A stretch of 64,000 nt of DNA from Gluconacetobacter takamatsuzukensis. Lineage in GTDB: Bacteria; Pseudomonadota; Alphaproteobacteria; Acetobacterales; Acetobacteraceae. Below the pieces are notes generated by a model. It did no database searches and had not been told where the DNA came from. It worked only from the letters and a program-made list of their open reading frames with translations. Made by a program: the position numbers and the translations under genes. Each line of letters begins with the position of its first letter. Positions within the stretch are counted from its first letter, which is position 1. This document shows positions 33,054 through 41,887 of this stretch, in pieces. Where the stretch lies: the NCBI RefSeq assembly GCF_014174275.1, contig NZ_JABEQK010000001.1, positions 62,001 through 126,000 on the forward strand, given 5' to 3'.

Positions 33054-33319
33054 GCGCTTGCATGGTCGATGCGAGGTCGATGCGGGCCGGCGGCGATCGG
33101 GCGGGTGTGCCTGGACTCGATAAATAACAATTAAATATAGTGAAAATATCGCCTCGTCGCCCGGGCTTTGTCTCAATTAAACGAACTAGCGTGGTCAATG
33201 ACTCTTACAACGCTATTGACCGTTAAATTACAACGTGGCATCGATCATTGCGGTTCGCATTAAACGCGAAAAATATCGTGAAATGTGTCTGTTTGTGCCG
33301 GGTTGAAGGTTCGTAGAAT
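33054..33319 (+). promoter_or_regulatory. AT-rich gap between the two porin genes
   Basis: This 266-bp non-coding gap probably carries a separate promoter for copy 2 and the transporter genes. It contains the inverted repeat GGTCAAT-N15-ATTGACC (33193-33221), a candidate operator. No known consensus (for example CysB) was matched with confidence. Confidence 0.4.
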
Positions 33320-34990
33320 ATGAAAGAAGGTTTCAAGGTCCGGCGTTCGCTTGCCCTGGCAACGGCTCTGTCCACCGGTTTTGTGCCCGCGCTGGCGCAG
33401 GCGGCTTCGCATGACGACGAAGTGACGGCGTTGCGGCGTGAAATGCGGGAGATGCAGCGCCAGATGCGCGAGGAGATCCACGTGCTTCAGGCGCGGATTG
33501 CCCGCGATGAGGGACGGGCCGTGCCCGCCGCGGCCGGGCATGAGGCCGGCGGGGCGCCGCATGTGGTGCATGCGCATCGCTGGGCCGGTGGACCTTTGCC
33601 CACGATCGGCGAGGCCCAGGGACCGGCCGCCACGCAGCGGCCCCGCACGGATGCCGAGACGCGGCTGATCACGCCGGAAGGGCCGATTCCGTCCTGGGCC
33701 GAGATCCGGGCGGCGACCGCGCGGGACGAGACCGTGCATGTGGGGGGCATGCAGATCGGCTTTCCGGCGGGGCGGCCCACGATTTCGTCGGAAGATGGCG
33801 CATACAGTTTCTCGATCGGGCTGACGGCGCAGGAGGATATCGGCGGCTTTATCGGTGCCGGGCCCAAAAGGGGCGAGACGAACGGCAATTTCAACAAGCT
33901 GACCGAGAATGCCCGCCGCCTGCGCCTGTATTTCAGCTGGCGCTACAAGGATTGGGTGGCGAACGTGACGCCGGAATTCGGCTCCAGCTCGGTGGACGGG
34001 TCGGTCAGCCTGTTCGAGGCCAATGCGAACTATACCGGCCTGCGCCATACGACGCTGACCGTCGGCTATTTCCAGCCGCGCATGGAAGAGGAAAGCGCGG
34101 AGCGGGCATCGTCGTTCGAATTCCTGGAGCGCCCGACCATCATCGACCTGGTGCGCAACCTGGCGGGCGGTGTCGCGCGCTTCAGCGTCGGCGGCGAGCA
34201 TTATGAAAATCGCTGGCAGGCGGCGGCCTATTTCACCGGCCAGAAATTCGGCGACCGGAGCAAGGACACGACGATCACCGACAGCCAGACCGGTGCCGTG
34301 GCCCGCATCGTCGGCCGGCCCTATGTCAGCAAGGATATCGACGTCCATGTGGGGGCCGGGGCGACCAGCGCCTTCAAGGTCAACCAGAATTCGAGCGGCC
34401 GCAACTATACGTTCAGCGACAACATGGAAGTGCCGCTGGGCGAGACCTCGCTGCTGACGTCGGGTGCGCTGACCAATGTGTCGCAGATATGGGCGGCCGG
34501 TCCGCAGCTGGCGTTCCGCTGGCGGCATTTCCTGCTGAAGGGGGAATATTACCATGTCGGCGTGGAGCGCGGCCGCAATGCCGGGGCGTCGCCGCTGCCG
34601 TCGCTGAATTTCGACGGGTGGTATGTCGCGGCCAACTACACGCTGTTCGGCCGGGGGCGTGGATACAACGTCAAGACCGGTGCGTTCACCACCCCCGGCG
34701 TCGAGCATGATTTCGACCCGGCGCATGACTATTGGGGGGCGCTGGAACTCAGCGGCCGCTGGAGCGTGACGGACCTGTCCGATGTCGCCAACCAGGGTGG
34801 GGTCGGCATCAATGGCGACCAGCAGACGGTCTGGGCCGGCGGGCTGAACTGGTATCCCAACCAGCACTTCAAGTTCATGCTGGATTTCGACCATTTCATC
34901 GTCACCCGGTCGAAGGGTGTCTCGGGCGGCGTGGATCTGCTCGGCCGGACGGGCAATGCCGTCGCGGGGCGTGTGCAGGCCACGTTCTGA
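33320..34990 (+). CDS. OprO/OprP-family outer-membrane porin, copy 2
   Basis: This 556-residue tandem paralogue of the preceding porin has the same layout: signal peptide to PALAQA, coiled coil EVTALRREMREMQRQM and a barrel ending AGRVQATF. Divergence is greatest in the Pro-rich linker after the coiled coil and in the LTAQEDIGGFIG region. The sulfate-binding-protein gene starts 47 bp downstream, so the porin and ABC genes are probably one transcription unit. Confidence 0.88.
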   Translation: MKEGFKVRRSLALATALSTGFVPALAQAASHDDEVTALRREMREMQRQMREEIHVLQARIARDEGRAVPAAAGHEAGGAPHVVHAHRWAGGPLPTIGEAQGPAATQRPRTDAETRLITPEGPIPSWAEIRAATARDETVHVGGMQIGFPAGRPTISSEDGAYSFSIGLTAQEDIGGFIGAGPKRGETNGNFNKLTENARRLRLYFSWRYKDWVANVTPEFGSSSVDGSVSLFEANANYTGLRHTTLTVGYFQPRMEEESAERASSFEFLERPTIIDLVRNLAGGVARFSVGGEHYENRWQAAAYFTGQKFGDRSKDTTITDSQTGAVARIVGRPYVSKDIDVHVGAGATSAFKVNQNSSGRNYTFSDNMEVPLGETSLLTSGALTNVSQIWAAGPQLAFRWRHFLLKGEYYHVGVERGRNAGASPLPSLNFDGWYVAANYTLFGRGRGYNVKTGAFTTPGVEHDFDPAHDYWGALELSGRWSVTDLSDVANQGGVGINGDQQTVWAGGLNWYPNQHFKFMLDFDHFIVTRSKGVSGGVDLLGRTGNAVAGRVQATF

Positions 34991-35037
34991 GCCGGATTTC
35001 CTTCCCTCCGCAAACTGTCATCAGGACGAGAAACGAT

Positions 35038-36072
35038 ATGAAGAACGGTTTCATGGCGCCGTCGCGGCGTGGCTTTCTGGCCGGTACGGCTGCCGCCGCC
35101 ACGGCGTTTGCCGTAGGCGCGCGCCCGCGTCCGGCGGCGGCGGCGACGCGGCTGCTGAATGTTTCGTACGATCCGACGCGCGAGCTTTATGCCGATGCCG
35201 GGCGGGCCTTTTCCGCCTTCTGGGCGAAGGGGCATGGGGGCGAGCAGGTGGTGGTGACGTCGTCGCATGGCGGGTCGGGGGCGCAGGCGCGCTCGGTGCT
35301 GGAGGGGGCGCCCGCCGACGTGGTGACGCTGGGCCTGGCCTACGACATCGACATCCTGGCCCAGCATGGGCTGCTGGCGGCGGACTGGCAGACGCGGCTG
35401 CCGCATAATTCCACGCCGTATACCAGCACGATCGTCTTCCTAGTGCGCAAGGGCAACCCGAAGGGCATTCAGGACTGGCCGGACCTGCTGCGGGACGGGG
35501 TGCAGGTGATTACGCCCAACCCCAAGACCTCGGGCGGGGCGCGCTGGAACTATCTGGCCGCCTGGGGCTGGGCGCTGCGCCAGCCCGGCGGGTCGGAGGC
35601 CAGCGCGACGGCGTATCTGAAATCGCTGTTTGCCCATGTGCCGGTGCTGGATACCGGGGCGCGCGGCGCCACCAACAGCTTCGTGCAGCGCGGGCTGGGC
35701 GATGTGCTGCTGGCGTGGGAGGACGAGGCCCTGCTGGCGACGCGCGAGCTGGGACCGGACAAGTTCGACATCGTGGTGCCGCCGGTGACGATCCTGGCCG
35801 AGCCGCCGGTCGCGGTGGTGGACAGGAACGTGCAGGCGCACGGCACGGCGGAGGTGGCGAAGGGGTTCCTCGACTTCCTGTTCACGCCCGAGGGGCAGCG
35901 GATCGGGGCGAAGCATTATTTCCGCCCGGTCGATCCGGCGATCGTGGCGGAAACGGCATCGGTCTTTCCCAAAACGACAACATTCGATGTCGCCAGCCTG
36001 GGCGGATGGACTAAGGTCCAGAAGGCGCATTTCGCCGATGGCGGTGTGTTCGACCAGATCTATAGCCGATAA
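35038..36072 (+). CDS. sbp: Sulfate ABC transporter substrate-binding protein
   Basis: This 344-residue periplasmic binding protein belongs to the Sbp/CysP family (LLNVSYDPTRELY at the mature N-terminus; VTSSHGGSGAQARSV and TPNPKTSGGARWNYL binding-loop regions). It captures sulfate or thiosulfate for CysTWA. The leader carries SRRGFLAG followed by a hydrophobic stretch and AAAA, which looks like a Tat rather than a Sec signal. It lies between porin copy 2 and cysT with an 11-bp gap to the latter. Confidence 0.94.
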   Translation: MKNGFMAPSRRGFLAGTAAAATAFAVGARPRPAAAATRLLNVSYDPTRELYADAGRAFSAFWAKGHGGEQVVVTSSHGGSGAQARSVLEGAPADVVTLGLAYDIDILAQHGLLAADWQTRLPHNSTPYTSTIVFLVRKGNPKGIQDWPDLLRDGVQVITPNPKTSGGARWNYLAAWGWALRQPGGSEASATAYLKSLFAHVPVLDTGARGATNSFVQRGLGDVLLAWEDEALLATRELGPDKFDIVVPPVTILAEPPVAVVDRNVQAHGTAEVAKGFLDFLFTPEGQRIGAKHYFRPVDPAIVAETASVFPKTTTFDVASLGGWTKVQKAHFADGGVFDQIYSR

Positions 36073-36083
36073 CGGACTCTTTC

Positions 36084-36929
36084 ATGGTGTTTTGCCTGCG
36101 GCGGCGCGATGGGCTGCCAGGTCTTTCCCTATCCATCGCGTTCACGCTGGTCTGGATCGGCCTGATTGTCGTGCTGCCGCTGACGGCCCTGGTGTTGCGC
36201 CCTTGGCAGGATGGCGGCGGCGTGATGCTGCGGGCGCTGCACGACACGCGCATGTATGCGGCGCTGCGCGTCAGCTTCGGCTGTGCCGCGCTGGCGGCCG
36301 CGATCGACGTGCCGCTGGGCCTGCTGCTGGCCTGGGCGCTGGTGCGCGCCCGCCTGCCGGGCCGACGGGCGATCGATGCGCTGATCGACCTGCCGTTTGC
36401 GCTGCCGACCGCCGTGACGGGCATCACGCTGGCCACGCTGTATGGGCCGACCGGCTGGATCGGCGCGCTGCTGGCTCGGGCCGGCATCCGCGTGGCCTAT
36501 ACGCCCGCCGGGATCGTGGTCGCGCTGATGTTCGTCGGCCTGCCTTTTATCGTGCGTGCGGTCGAACCGGTGCTGCGCGGCCTGCCGCCGGAGCTGGAGG
36601 AGGCGGGGCTGCTGCTGGGCGCCAGCCCGGTGCAGAATTTTCGCCGGGTCATCCTGCCGCCCCTGCTGCCGCCGCTGGTGGCGGGGTTCAGCCTGGCCTT
36701 CGCGCGGTGTATCGGTGAATACGGCTCGGTGATCTTCATTGCCGGCAACCAGCCGTTTCATAGCGAGATCGCGCCGCTGCTGATCGTGGTGCGGTTGCAG
36801 GAATATGATTACGAAGGCGCCACCGCCATTGCGCTGATCCTGCTGCTGAGCGCGCTGGTCTGCATGACCGGGGTGGCCGCGCTGCGCCGCCGCGTGTCGC
36901 GCGGGCTGGTCGCGCGGGGGGCGGCGTGA
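36084..36929 (+). CDS. cysT: Sulfate ABC transporter permease CysT
   Basis: This 281-residue inner-membrane protein has about six to seven membrane segments and the permease EAA loop EEAGLLLGASPVQNFRRVILP (at about residues 172-192). It pairs with CysW to form the channel for sulfate or thiosulfate. Its stop codon overlaps the cysW start. Confidence 0.94.
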   Translation: MVFCLRRRDGLPGLSLSIAFTLVWIGLIVVLPLTALVLRPWQDGGGVMLRALHDTRMYAALRVSFGCAALAAAIDVPLGLLLAWALVRARLPGRRAIDALIDLPFALPTAVTGITLATLYGPTGWIGALLARAGIRVAYTPAGIVVALMFVGLPFIVRAVEPVLRGLPPELEEAGLLLGASPVQNFRRVILPPLLPPLVAGFSLAFARCIGEYGSVIFIAGNQPFHSEIAPLLIVVRLQEYDYEGATAIALILLLSALVCMTGVAALRRRVSRGLVARGAA

Positions 36930-37744
36930 TGGGCGAGCCGTCGCGCCGGGGCAATGCCGTGCTGGTCGCCGCCACCTATCTGACGGTGCTGGCCGTGCTG
37001 GTGCTGCCGGTGGTGCTGGTGATGGTCGAGGCCCTGCGCGCGGGGCTGGGGGCGGCGTGGCGCAGCCTGCTGGACCCGGATGCGCTGTCGGCGATCCGCC
37101 TGACGCTGCTGGTGACGCTGGTGGCCACCATCGTCAATACCGCCGGCGGGATCATGGCGGCGTGGCTGGTGACCAAATACCGGTTTCGCGGGCGGGGGGT
37201 GCTGGTCGCGCTGATCGAACTGCCGATCAGCGTCTCGCCGGTGATTGCCGGCCTGGTCTGGCTGCTGCTGTTCGGGCGGCAGGGCTGGTGGGGCGACTGG
37301 CTGGACCGGCATCATATCCAGATCGCCTTCGCCACGCCGGGCATCGTGCTGGCGACGCTCTTCGTCACCTTTCCCTATGTCGCGCGGACGCTGATGCCGT
37401 TCATGGAACAGCAGGGGCGCGAGGCGGAAGAGGCGGCGTTTCTGCTGGGGGCCGGGTTCTGGCGGACCCTGTGGCGGGTGACGCTGCCCGATGCGCGCTG
37501 GGCGCTGCTGTCGGGCATTCTGCTGACGACCGCGCGCGCGATCGGGGAGTTCGGCGCGGTGTCGGTCGTCTCGGGCCATATTCCGGGGCTGACCGAAACC
37601 ATGCCGCTGCATATCGAGACGCTCTATAATGGCTACCAGACGGTCGCCGCCTTTACGATGGCGGCGCTGCTGGCGCTGATCGCCATGGCCACCGTCCTGC
37701 TGCGGTCGTTTCTCGAGCATGATTTCAGGAAGGGCTCGTCATGA
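36929..37744 (+). CDS. cysW: Sulfate ABC transporter permease CysW
   Basis: This 271-residue permease partner of CysT has the EAA loop EEAAFLLGAGFWRTLWRVTLP and the GEFGAVSVVSGHIPG segment typical of CysW. The ATG at 36929 is chosen; a GTG directly before it (36926) is equally possible. It overlaps both cysT and cysA, so the three proteins are translationally coupled. Confidence 0.94.
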   Translation: MGEPSRRGNAVLVAATYLTVLAVLVLPVVLVMVEALRAGLGAAWRSLLDPDALSAIRLTLLVTLVATIVNTAGGIMAAWLVTKYRFRGRGVLVALIELPISVSPVIAGLVWLLLFGRQGWWGDWLDRHHIQIAFATPGIVLATLFVTFPYVARTLMPFMEQQGREAEEAAFLLGAGFWRTLWRVTLPDARWALLSGILLTTARAIGEFGAVSVVSGHIPGLTETMPLHIETLYNGYQTVAAFTMAALLALIAMATVLLRSFLEHDFRKGSS

Positions 37745-38844
37745 GCGTCCAGATCCGGTCCCTGACGCGCCATGCGCCCAAGGCGTCGCGCAAGCTGCTG
37801 AACGATGTGTCGCTGACCATCGAGGATGGGGCGTTCGTGGCGCTGGTCGGGCCCTCGGGTGCTGGCAAGACCACGCTGCTGCGGACCATTGCCGGGCTGG
37901 ACGGGCCTTATGAAGGGTCGGTGCTGGTGGATGGCCAGGTGCTGGCGGGGCGGCCGATGCGCGAGCGGCGGATCGGCTTCGTGTTCCAGAACTATGCGCT
38001 GTTCCGGCATATGACGGTGGCGCGCAACATTTCCTTTGGGCTGGACGTGCTGCCCCGGGGGGCGCGGCCGGACCGGGGGACCATTGCGGCGCGCGTGGCC
38101 GAGCTGCTGGAGCTGATCCAGCTGCCGACGCTGGGTGGGGCCTATCCGGACCAGCTTTCCGGCGGCCAGCGCCAGCGGGTGGCGCTGGCGCGGGCGCTGG
38201 CGACGAAGCCCGGGCTGCTGCTGCTCGACGAGCCGTTCGGCGCGCTGGACCCGATCGTGCGGCGGCAGATCCGCCGCTGGCTGCGCGGGCTGCACGACCA
38301 GCTGGGCCTGACGACGGTGCTGGTGACCCACGATCATGAGGAGGCGCTGGAGGTGGCCGACCGGCTGGTGGTGATGCAGGACGGGCGCATCGTGCAGGAT
38401 GCCGCCGCCGAGACGCTGGATGCCGCGCCGGCTACGCCGTTCGTGATGGAATTTCTGGGCGAGGCGCTGGCGTTTGCCGGGCGGGTTACCCATGGGCGGT
38501 TCCTGCCGGACGATCCCAACGTCCTGTCCTTTCCGGTCGGCGCGGGCGACGGGCCGGCGACGGCGCTTCTGCGCCCGCACGAGGTTCGTCTGGTCGCGGC
38601 GGGGGGGACGGCGCATGCCACGCCGCTGGCGGGTGGGCAGGGTGGGTTGCGGCGACTGGCGGTCGCGCTGGGGGCGCGGGAGGTCGAGATCCTGGTCCTG
38701 CCCGAGCGGCTGGGGGCCGCGGGGACCGAGGGGCTGGGGCTGGATATCGGACGGGCGCGCCTGTTTCGCGATGGCGTGCCGCTGGCCGGCGCGCTGGTCG
38801 CCCCGGCCGGCCACGCGTTGCCGCGCGTGACCGGCGTCGGCTGA
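37741..38844 (+). CDS. cysA: Sulfate/thiosulfate ABC transporter ATPase CysA
   Basis: This 367-residue ATPase has Walker A GPSGAGKTTLLR, the signature LSGGQRQRVALARAL and Walker B LLLLDEPFGALD, with a C-terminal TOBE-like extension after about residue 240. It energises sulfate import through CysTW. It is the last gene of the operon and converges on the VOC gene, with 13 bp between. Confidence 0.94.
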   Translation: MSVQIRSLTRHAPKASRKLLNDVSLTIEDGAFVALVGPSGAGKTTLLRTIAGLDGPYEGSVLVDGQVLAGRPMRERRIGFVFQNYALFRHMTVARNISFGLDVLPRGARPDRGTIAARVAELLELIQLPTLGGAYPDQLSGGQRQRVALARALATKPGLLLLDEPFGALDPIVRRQIRRWLRGLHDQLGLTTVLVTHDHEEALEVADRLVVMQDGRIVQDAAAETLDAAPATPFVMEFLGEALAFAGRVTHGRFLPDDPNVLSFPVGAGDGPATALLRPHEVRLVAAGGTAHATPLAGGQGGLRRLAVALGAREVEILVLPERLGAAGTEGLGLDIGRARLFRDGVPLAGALVAPAGHALPRVTGVG

Positions 38845-38857
38845 CGCGGCGCGGCCC

Positions 38858-39622
38858 TCAGCGGCCGGGCGCCACCATGGCGAACAGCGTGCCTTGCGGA
38901 TCGCGGCACTGGGCGACCCAGCGGCCGCCGGGCACTTCCAGGGGGCCGTGAATACAGTGGCCGCCGGCCTGGGTGACGCGCGTCAATGCGGCGTCCAGCG
39001 TGTCGACGGCGATATAGAACAGCCAGAACGGCGTGTCGGCATCCGGCGCGGTCATCATGCCGCCGGCGGGCGTGCCGCCGATGGCGAACATCTGGTAGAT
39101 GCCGTCGGGGCCCATATCCAGCGCATCGGCGCGGGTCCAGCCGAACTGGCCGGCATAGAAGGTGAAGGCGGCCTCGCCATCGCGCGCATAGAGTTCGTGC
39201 CAGGCGACATGGCCCGGCGTGCCCTCGGGCACTGGCGGCATCGGTGCTTCCCCATTGCCCTGGAACAGGGCGAAGGGCGCGCCCTGCGGGTCGGTGACGA
39301 CCGCGAAGCGGCCGACGCCGGGAATATCGTCCGGGGCGTGCAGGATGGCGCCGGAGGCGGTGGCGATCCGCGCGCCGGCGGCATCGACGTTATCGACGCC
39401 GATATAGCCGATCCAGCCCGGCCGGGCGGCGGCGTCGAGGCCCGACAGGCCGATGAGGCCGGCGACCGGGCGCTCGGCGGCGCTGAGGATCCGGTAGGCC
39501 ATGCCCGGCACGCCGGCATCGCGGGCCTGCCAGCCGATGACGGCGCGATAGAAGGATTCGGCGGCCGCGGGGTCGCCGGCGATCAGTTCGTACCAGACGA
39601 ACGTGCCCGAATGGGTCGACAT
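38858..39622 (-). CDS. Two-domain VOC (glyoxalase/bleomycin-resistance fold) protein
   Basis: This 254-residue protein is made of two vicinal-oxygen-chelate domains (about 7-120 and 130-250). The first begins GTFVWYELIAGDPAAAESFY and the second GHVAWHELYARDGEAAFTFY. Proteins of this type include glyoxalase-like and antibiotic-binding enzymes. No specific activity can be assigned. It is a single gene divergent from nrtR. Confidence 0.85.
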   Translation of the reverse strand: MSTHSGTFVWYELIAGDPAAAESFYRAVIGWQARDAGVPGMAYRILSAAERPVAGLIGLSGLDAAARPGWIGYIGVDNVDAAGARIATASGAILHAPDDIPGVGRFAVVTDPQGAPFALFQGNGEAPMPPVPEGTPGHVAWHELYARDGEAAFTFYAGQFGWTRADALDMGPDGIYQMFAIGGTPAGGMMTAPDADTPFWLFYIAVDTLDAALTRVTQAGGHCIHGPLEVPGGRWVAQCRDPQGTLFAMVAPGR

Positions 39623-39804
39623 GGCGCATCCTCTTCACCCGGTCCGGTCCCGGCGGGCATCGCGCGGGTTCCGCCGGCCCTGAGACCGTGGTGCGGGGGT
39701 GGGAGCATATCAAGCGGCCGCATTGGCGGTTTTTTTGCCGGCCGCGCGATGATATGGCCGGATGATCACCGGCCCCCTGCCACGCAAGCTGAAGGACATG
39801 CGCC

Positions 39805-40692
39805 ATGCCCCCGGAATTGATCGCGGTGCTGATCGCGGTCAGCGACGACCGGCCGATGGTGCTGACGCTGGAAGGCGGGCGCCTGCTGCCCTCGGGGCCG
39901 CTGGAAGCGGGGCACCGGTCGCTGCAGACCGGCCTGCGCCTGTGGGTGGAACACCAGACCGGCCATGCGCTGGGGCATGTGGAGCAGCTTTATACCTTTG
40001 CCGATGCGCCGGCCGATGTGGGGCCGGACGGGCGGCGGGTCCTGATTTCATACCTCGCCCTGACGCGCATCCGCCGGGGGGAGCGCGGGTGGCGCGGCTG
40101 GTACGATTATTTCCCGTGGGAAGACCAGACCGCGCCCGAGGGCCGCGACCTGGTGCTGCGCATCGTGCAGTTGCTGGATGAATGGGCGGCGCGTGCCTCT
40201 TCGGCCGCCGAGCAGGAGGCCCGGCGGCAGCGCGTGGCGCTGACCTTCGGGCTGGAGGGGCTGGGCTGGGACGACGAGCTGGTGCTGCAACGCTACGAAT
40301 TGCTGTGGGAGGCCGCGCTGGTGCCGGAATCGGCCTCGCCCGGGGCGGCGGTGCTGCCCGGGCTGGGCATGGCGCGCGACGAGCGGCGCGTGCTGGCCAC
40401 CGCGATGGCGCGCCTGCGGGCCAAGATCCGCTACCGGCCCGTGATCTACGAGCTGATGCCCGACAGTTTCACGCTGCTGCATTTGCAGCGCACGGTCGAG
40501 GCGGTGGCGGGCCAGCCGATGCACAAGCAGAATTTCCGCCGGCTGGTGGCCCAGCAGGGCCTGATCGAGGAAACGGGCGAGGTGGCGCCGGATACGCGCG
40601 GGCGGCCGGCGCGGCTGTTCCGCTTCCGGCGCGAGGTGATCGGCGCGCGGCGGATTGCCGGGTCGAAATTGCCGCTGGCACGCCCCATTTGA
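39805..40692 (+). CDS. nrtR: NrtR, Nudix-related regulator of NAD biosynthesis
   Basis: NrtR proteins combine an N-terminal Nudix-like domain (about residues 1-150) that senses ADP-ribose with a C-terminal winged helix (about 205-290) that binds DNA. Here the Nudix box region (PLEAGHRSLQTGLRLWVEHQ) lacks the catalytic REXXEE pattern, as expected for a sensor. MHKQNFRRLV lies in the recognition region. GAAGGA, eight bases upstream, sets the start. It stands immediately before nadABC, its classical target, which strongly supports the assignment. Confidence 0.87.
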   Translation: MPPELIAVLIAVSDDRPMVLTLEGGRLLPSGPLEAGHRSLQTGLRLWVEHQTGHALGHVEQLYTFADAPADVGPDGRRVLISYLALTRIRRGERGWRGWYDYFPWEDQTAPEGRDLVLRIVQLLDEWAARASSAAEQEARRQRVALTFGLEGLGWDDELVLQRYELLWEAALVPESASPGAAVLPGLGMARDERRVLATAMARLRAKIRYRPVIYELMPDSFTLLHLQRTVEAVAGQPMHKQNFRRLVAQQGLIEETGEVAPDTRGRPARLFRFRREVIGARRIAGSKLPLARPI

Positions 40693-40864
40693 GAATTTCC
40701 TTGAAAGATGCGGCCGGTCGTGGCGTTCACGGATATGTTTGCATCGGTCAATAAACTGGAATTGTGCCGTTTTTTTCGTGATGCGGGGCAGGCGGCGCGC
40801 CGGCGTGGCTTGACGCCGACTGGATGCGGGTTGAACAGCACAAAGGCGACGTTATGTATCTAGA

Positions 40865-40885
40865 TTATGCTCAACATGAGCATAA
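40865..40885. promoter_or_regulatory. Probable NrtR operator upstream of nadA
   Basis: A perfect inverted repeat TTATGCTCA-ACA-TGAGCATAA lies 19-39 bp before the nadA ATG. TTGAAC (40831-40836) and TATGTA (40853-40858), a possible promoter, stand just upstream, so a bound protein would cover the transcription start and repress. The repeat is read directly. NrtR as its ligand is inferred from the adjacent gene, since the NrtR motif varies between lineages. Confidence 0.7.
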
Positions 40886-40903
40886 AGGTCGAAGGAGACC
40901 GTG

Positions 40904-41887
40904 ATGTCCGAAACCCTTGCTGCCCCGCCCCGGCTCGATGCGCTTTACGAGCGTGTCTCCCGTGTCGTCCCGCGTCTGGAATGGGATCTGTTCGCCGATG
41001 ACATCGCGGCCATCCTGGAGCTGAAGCGGCGGCGCCGGGCGGTGATCCTGGCCCATAATTACCAGACGCCCGAGATCTTCCACTGCATCGCCGACATCCG
41101 GGGCGACAGCCTGGCCCTGGCGCGCGACGCGCAGGGGCTGGATGCCGAGGTGATCGTGATGGCCGGCGTGCATTTCATGGCCGAGACCGCGAAGCTGATG
41201 AACCCCGACCGTACGGTGCTGATGCCGTCGCTGGAGGCGGGGTGCTCGCTGGCCGATTCGATCACGGCCGAGGATGTGCGTGCCCTGCGCCGTGCCCATC
41301 CGGGCGTGCCGGTCGTGACCTATGTGAACAGCACCGCGGAGGTGAAGGCCGAGAGCGATATCTGCTGCACCTCGGCCAATGCGCGGCGGATCGTGGAAAG
41401 CCTGGGCGTGCCGCGGGTGATCATGATCCCCGACGAGTTCCTGGCCCAGAACGTGCAGCGCGAGACCGGGGTGGAGATCATCACCTGGCGCGGCCATTGC
41501 GAGGTGCATGAGCGCTTCACGCCGCAGGAGATCCGCGACTGGCGCGCCGACAATCCCGACGTGGCGGTGCTGGCGCACCCGGAATGCCCGCCGGCCGTGG
41601 TGGCGGAGGCCGATTTTTCGGGCTCGACGGCGGCGATGTCGGATTTCGTCTCCAGCGGTGCGCATCGCAAGGTGCTGCTGGTGACCGAATGTTCCATGAG
41701 CGACAATCTGGCCGCCACGCATCCCGAGGTGGAATTCGTCCGGCCGTGCAATCTGTGCCCGCACATGAAGCGCATCACCCTGCGGGCCATCCGCCACGCG
41801 CTGGAGACCATGAGCCACGAGGTGACGATCCCCGAACATCTGGTGGCGGGCGGGCGCCGCGCGGTTGAACGGATGCTGGCGGCGTGA
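40904..41887 (+). CDS. nadA: Quinolinate synthase A
   Basis: NadA condenses iminoaspartate with dihydroxyacetone phosphate to quinolinate, using a [4Fe-4S] cluster. The 327-residue protein has HNYQTPEIF and the three cluster cysteines in EAGCSLAD, HPECPPAV and NLCPHMKR. AAGGAG, six bases upstream, supports the ATG at 40904 over the adjacent GTG. It is first in the nadABC operon; its stop overlaps nadB. Confidence 0.97.
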   Translation: MSETLAAPPRLDALYERVSRVVPRLEWDLFADDIAAILELKRRRRAVILAHNYQTPEIFHCIADIRGDSLALARDAQGLDAEVIVMAGVHFMAETAKLMNPDRTVLMPSLEAGCSLADSITAEDVRALRRAHPGVPVVTYVNSTAEVKAESDICCTSANARRIVESLGVPRVIMIPDEFLAQNVQRETGVEIITWRGHCEVHERFTPQEIRDWRADNPDVAVLAHPECPPAVVAEADFSGSTAAMSDFVSSGAHRKVLLVTECSMSDNLAATHPEVEFVRPCNLCPHMKRITLRAIRHALETMSHEVTIPEHLVAGGRRAVERMLAA

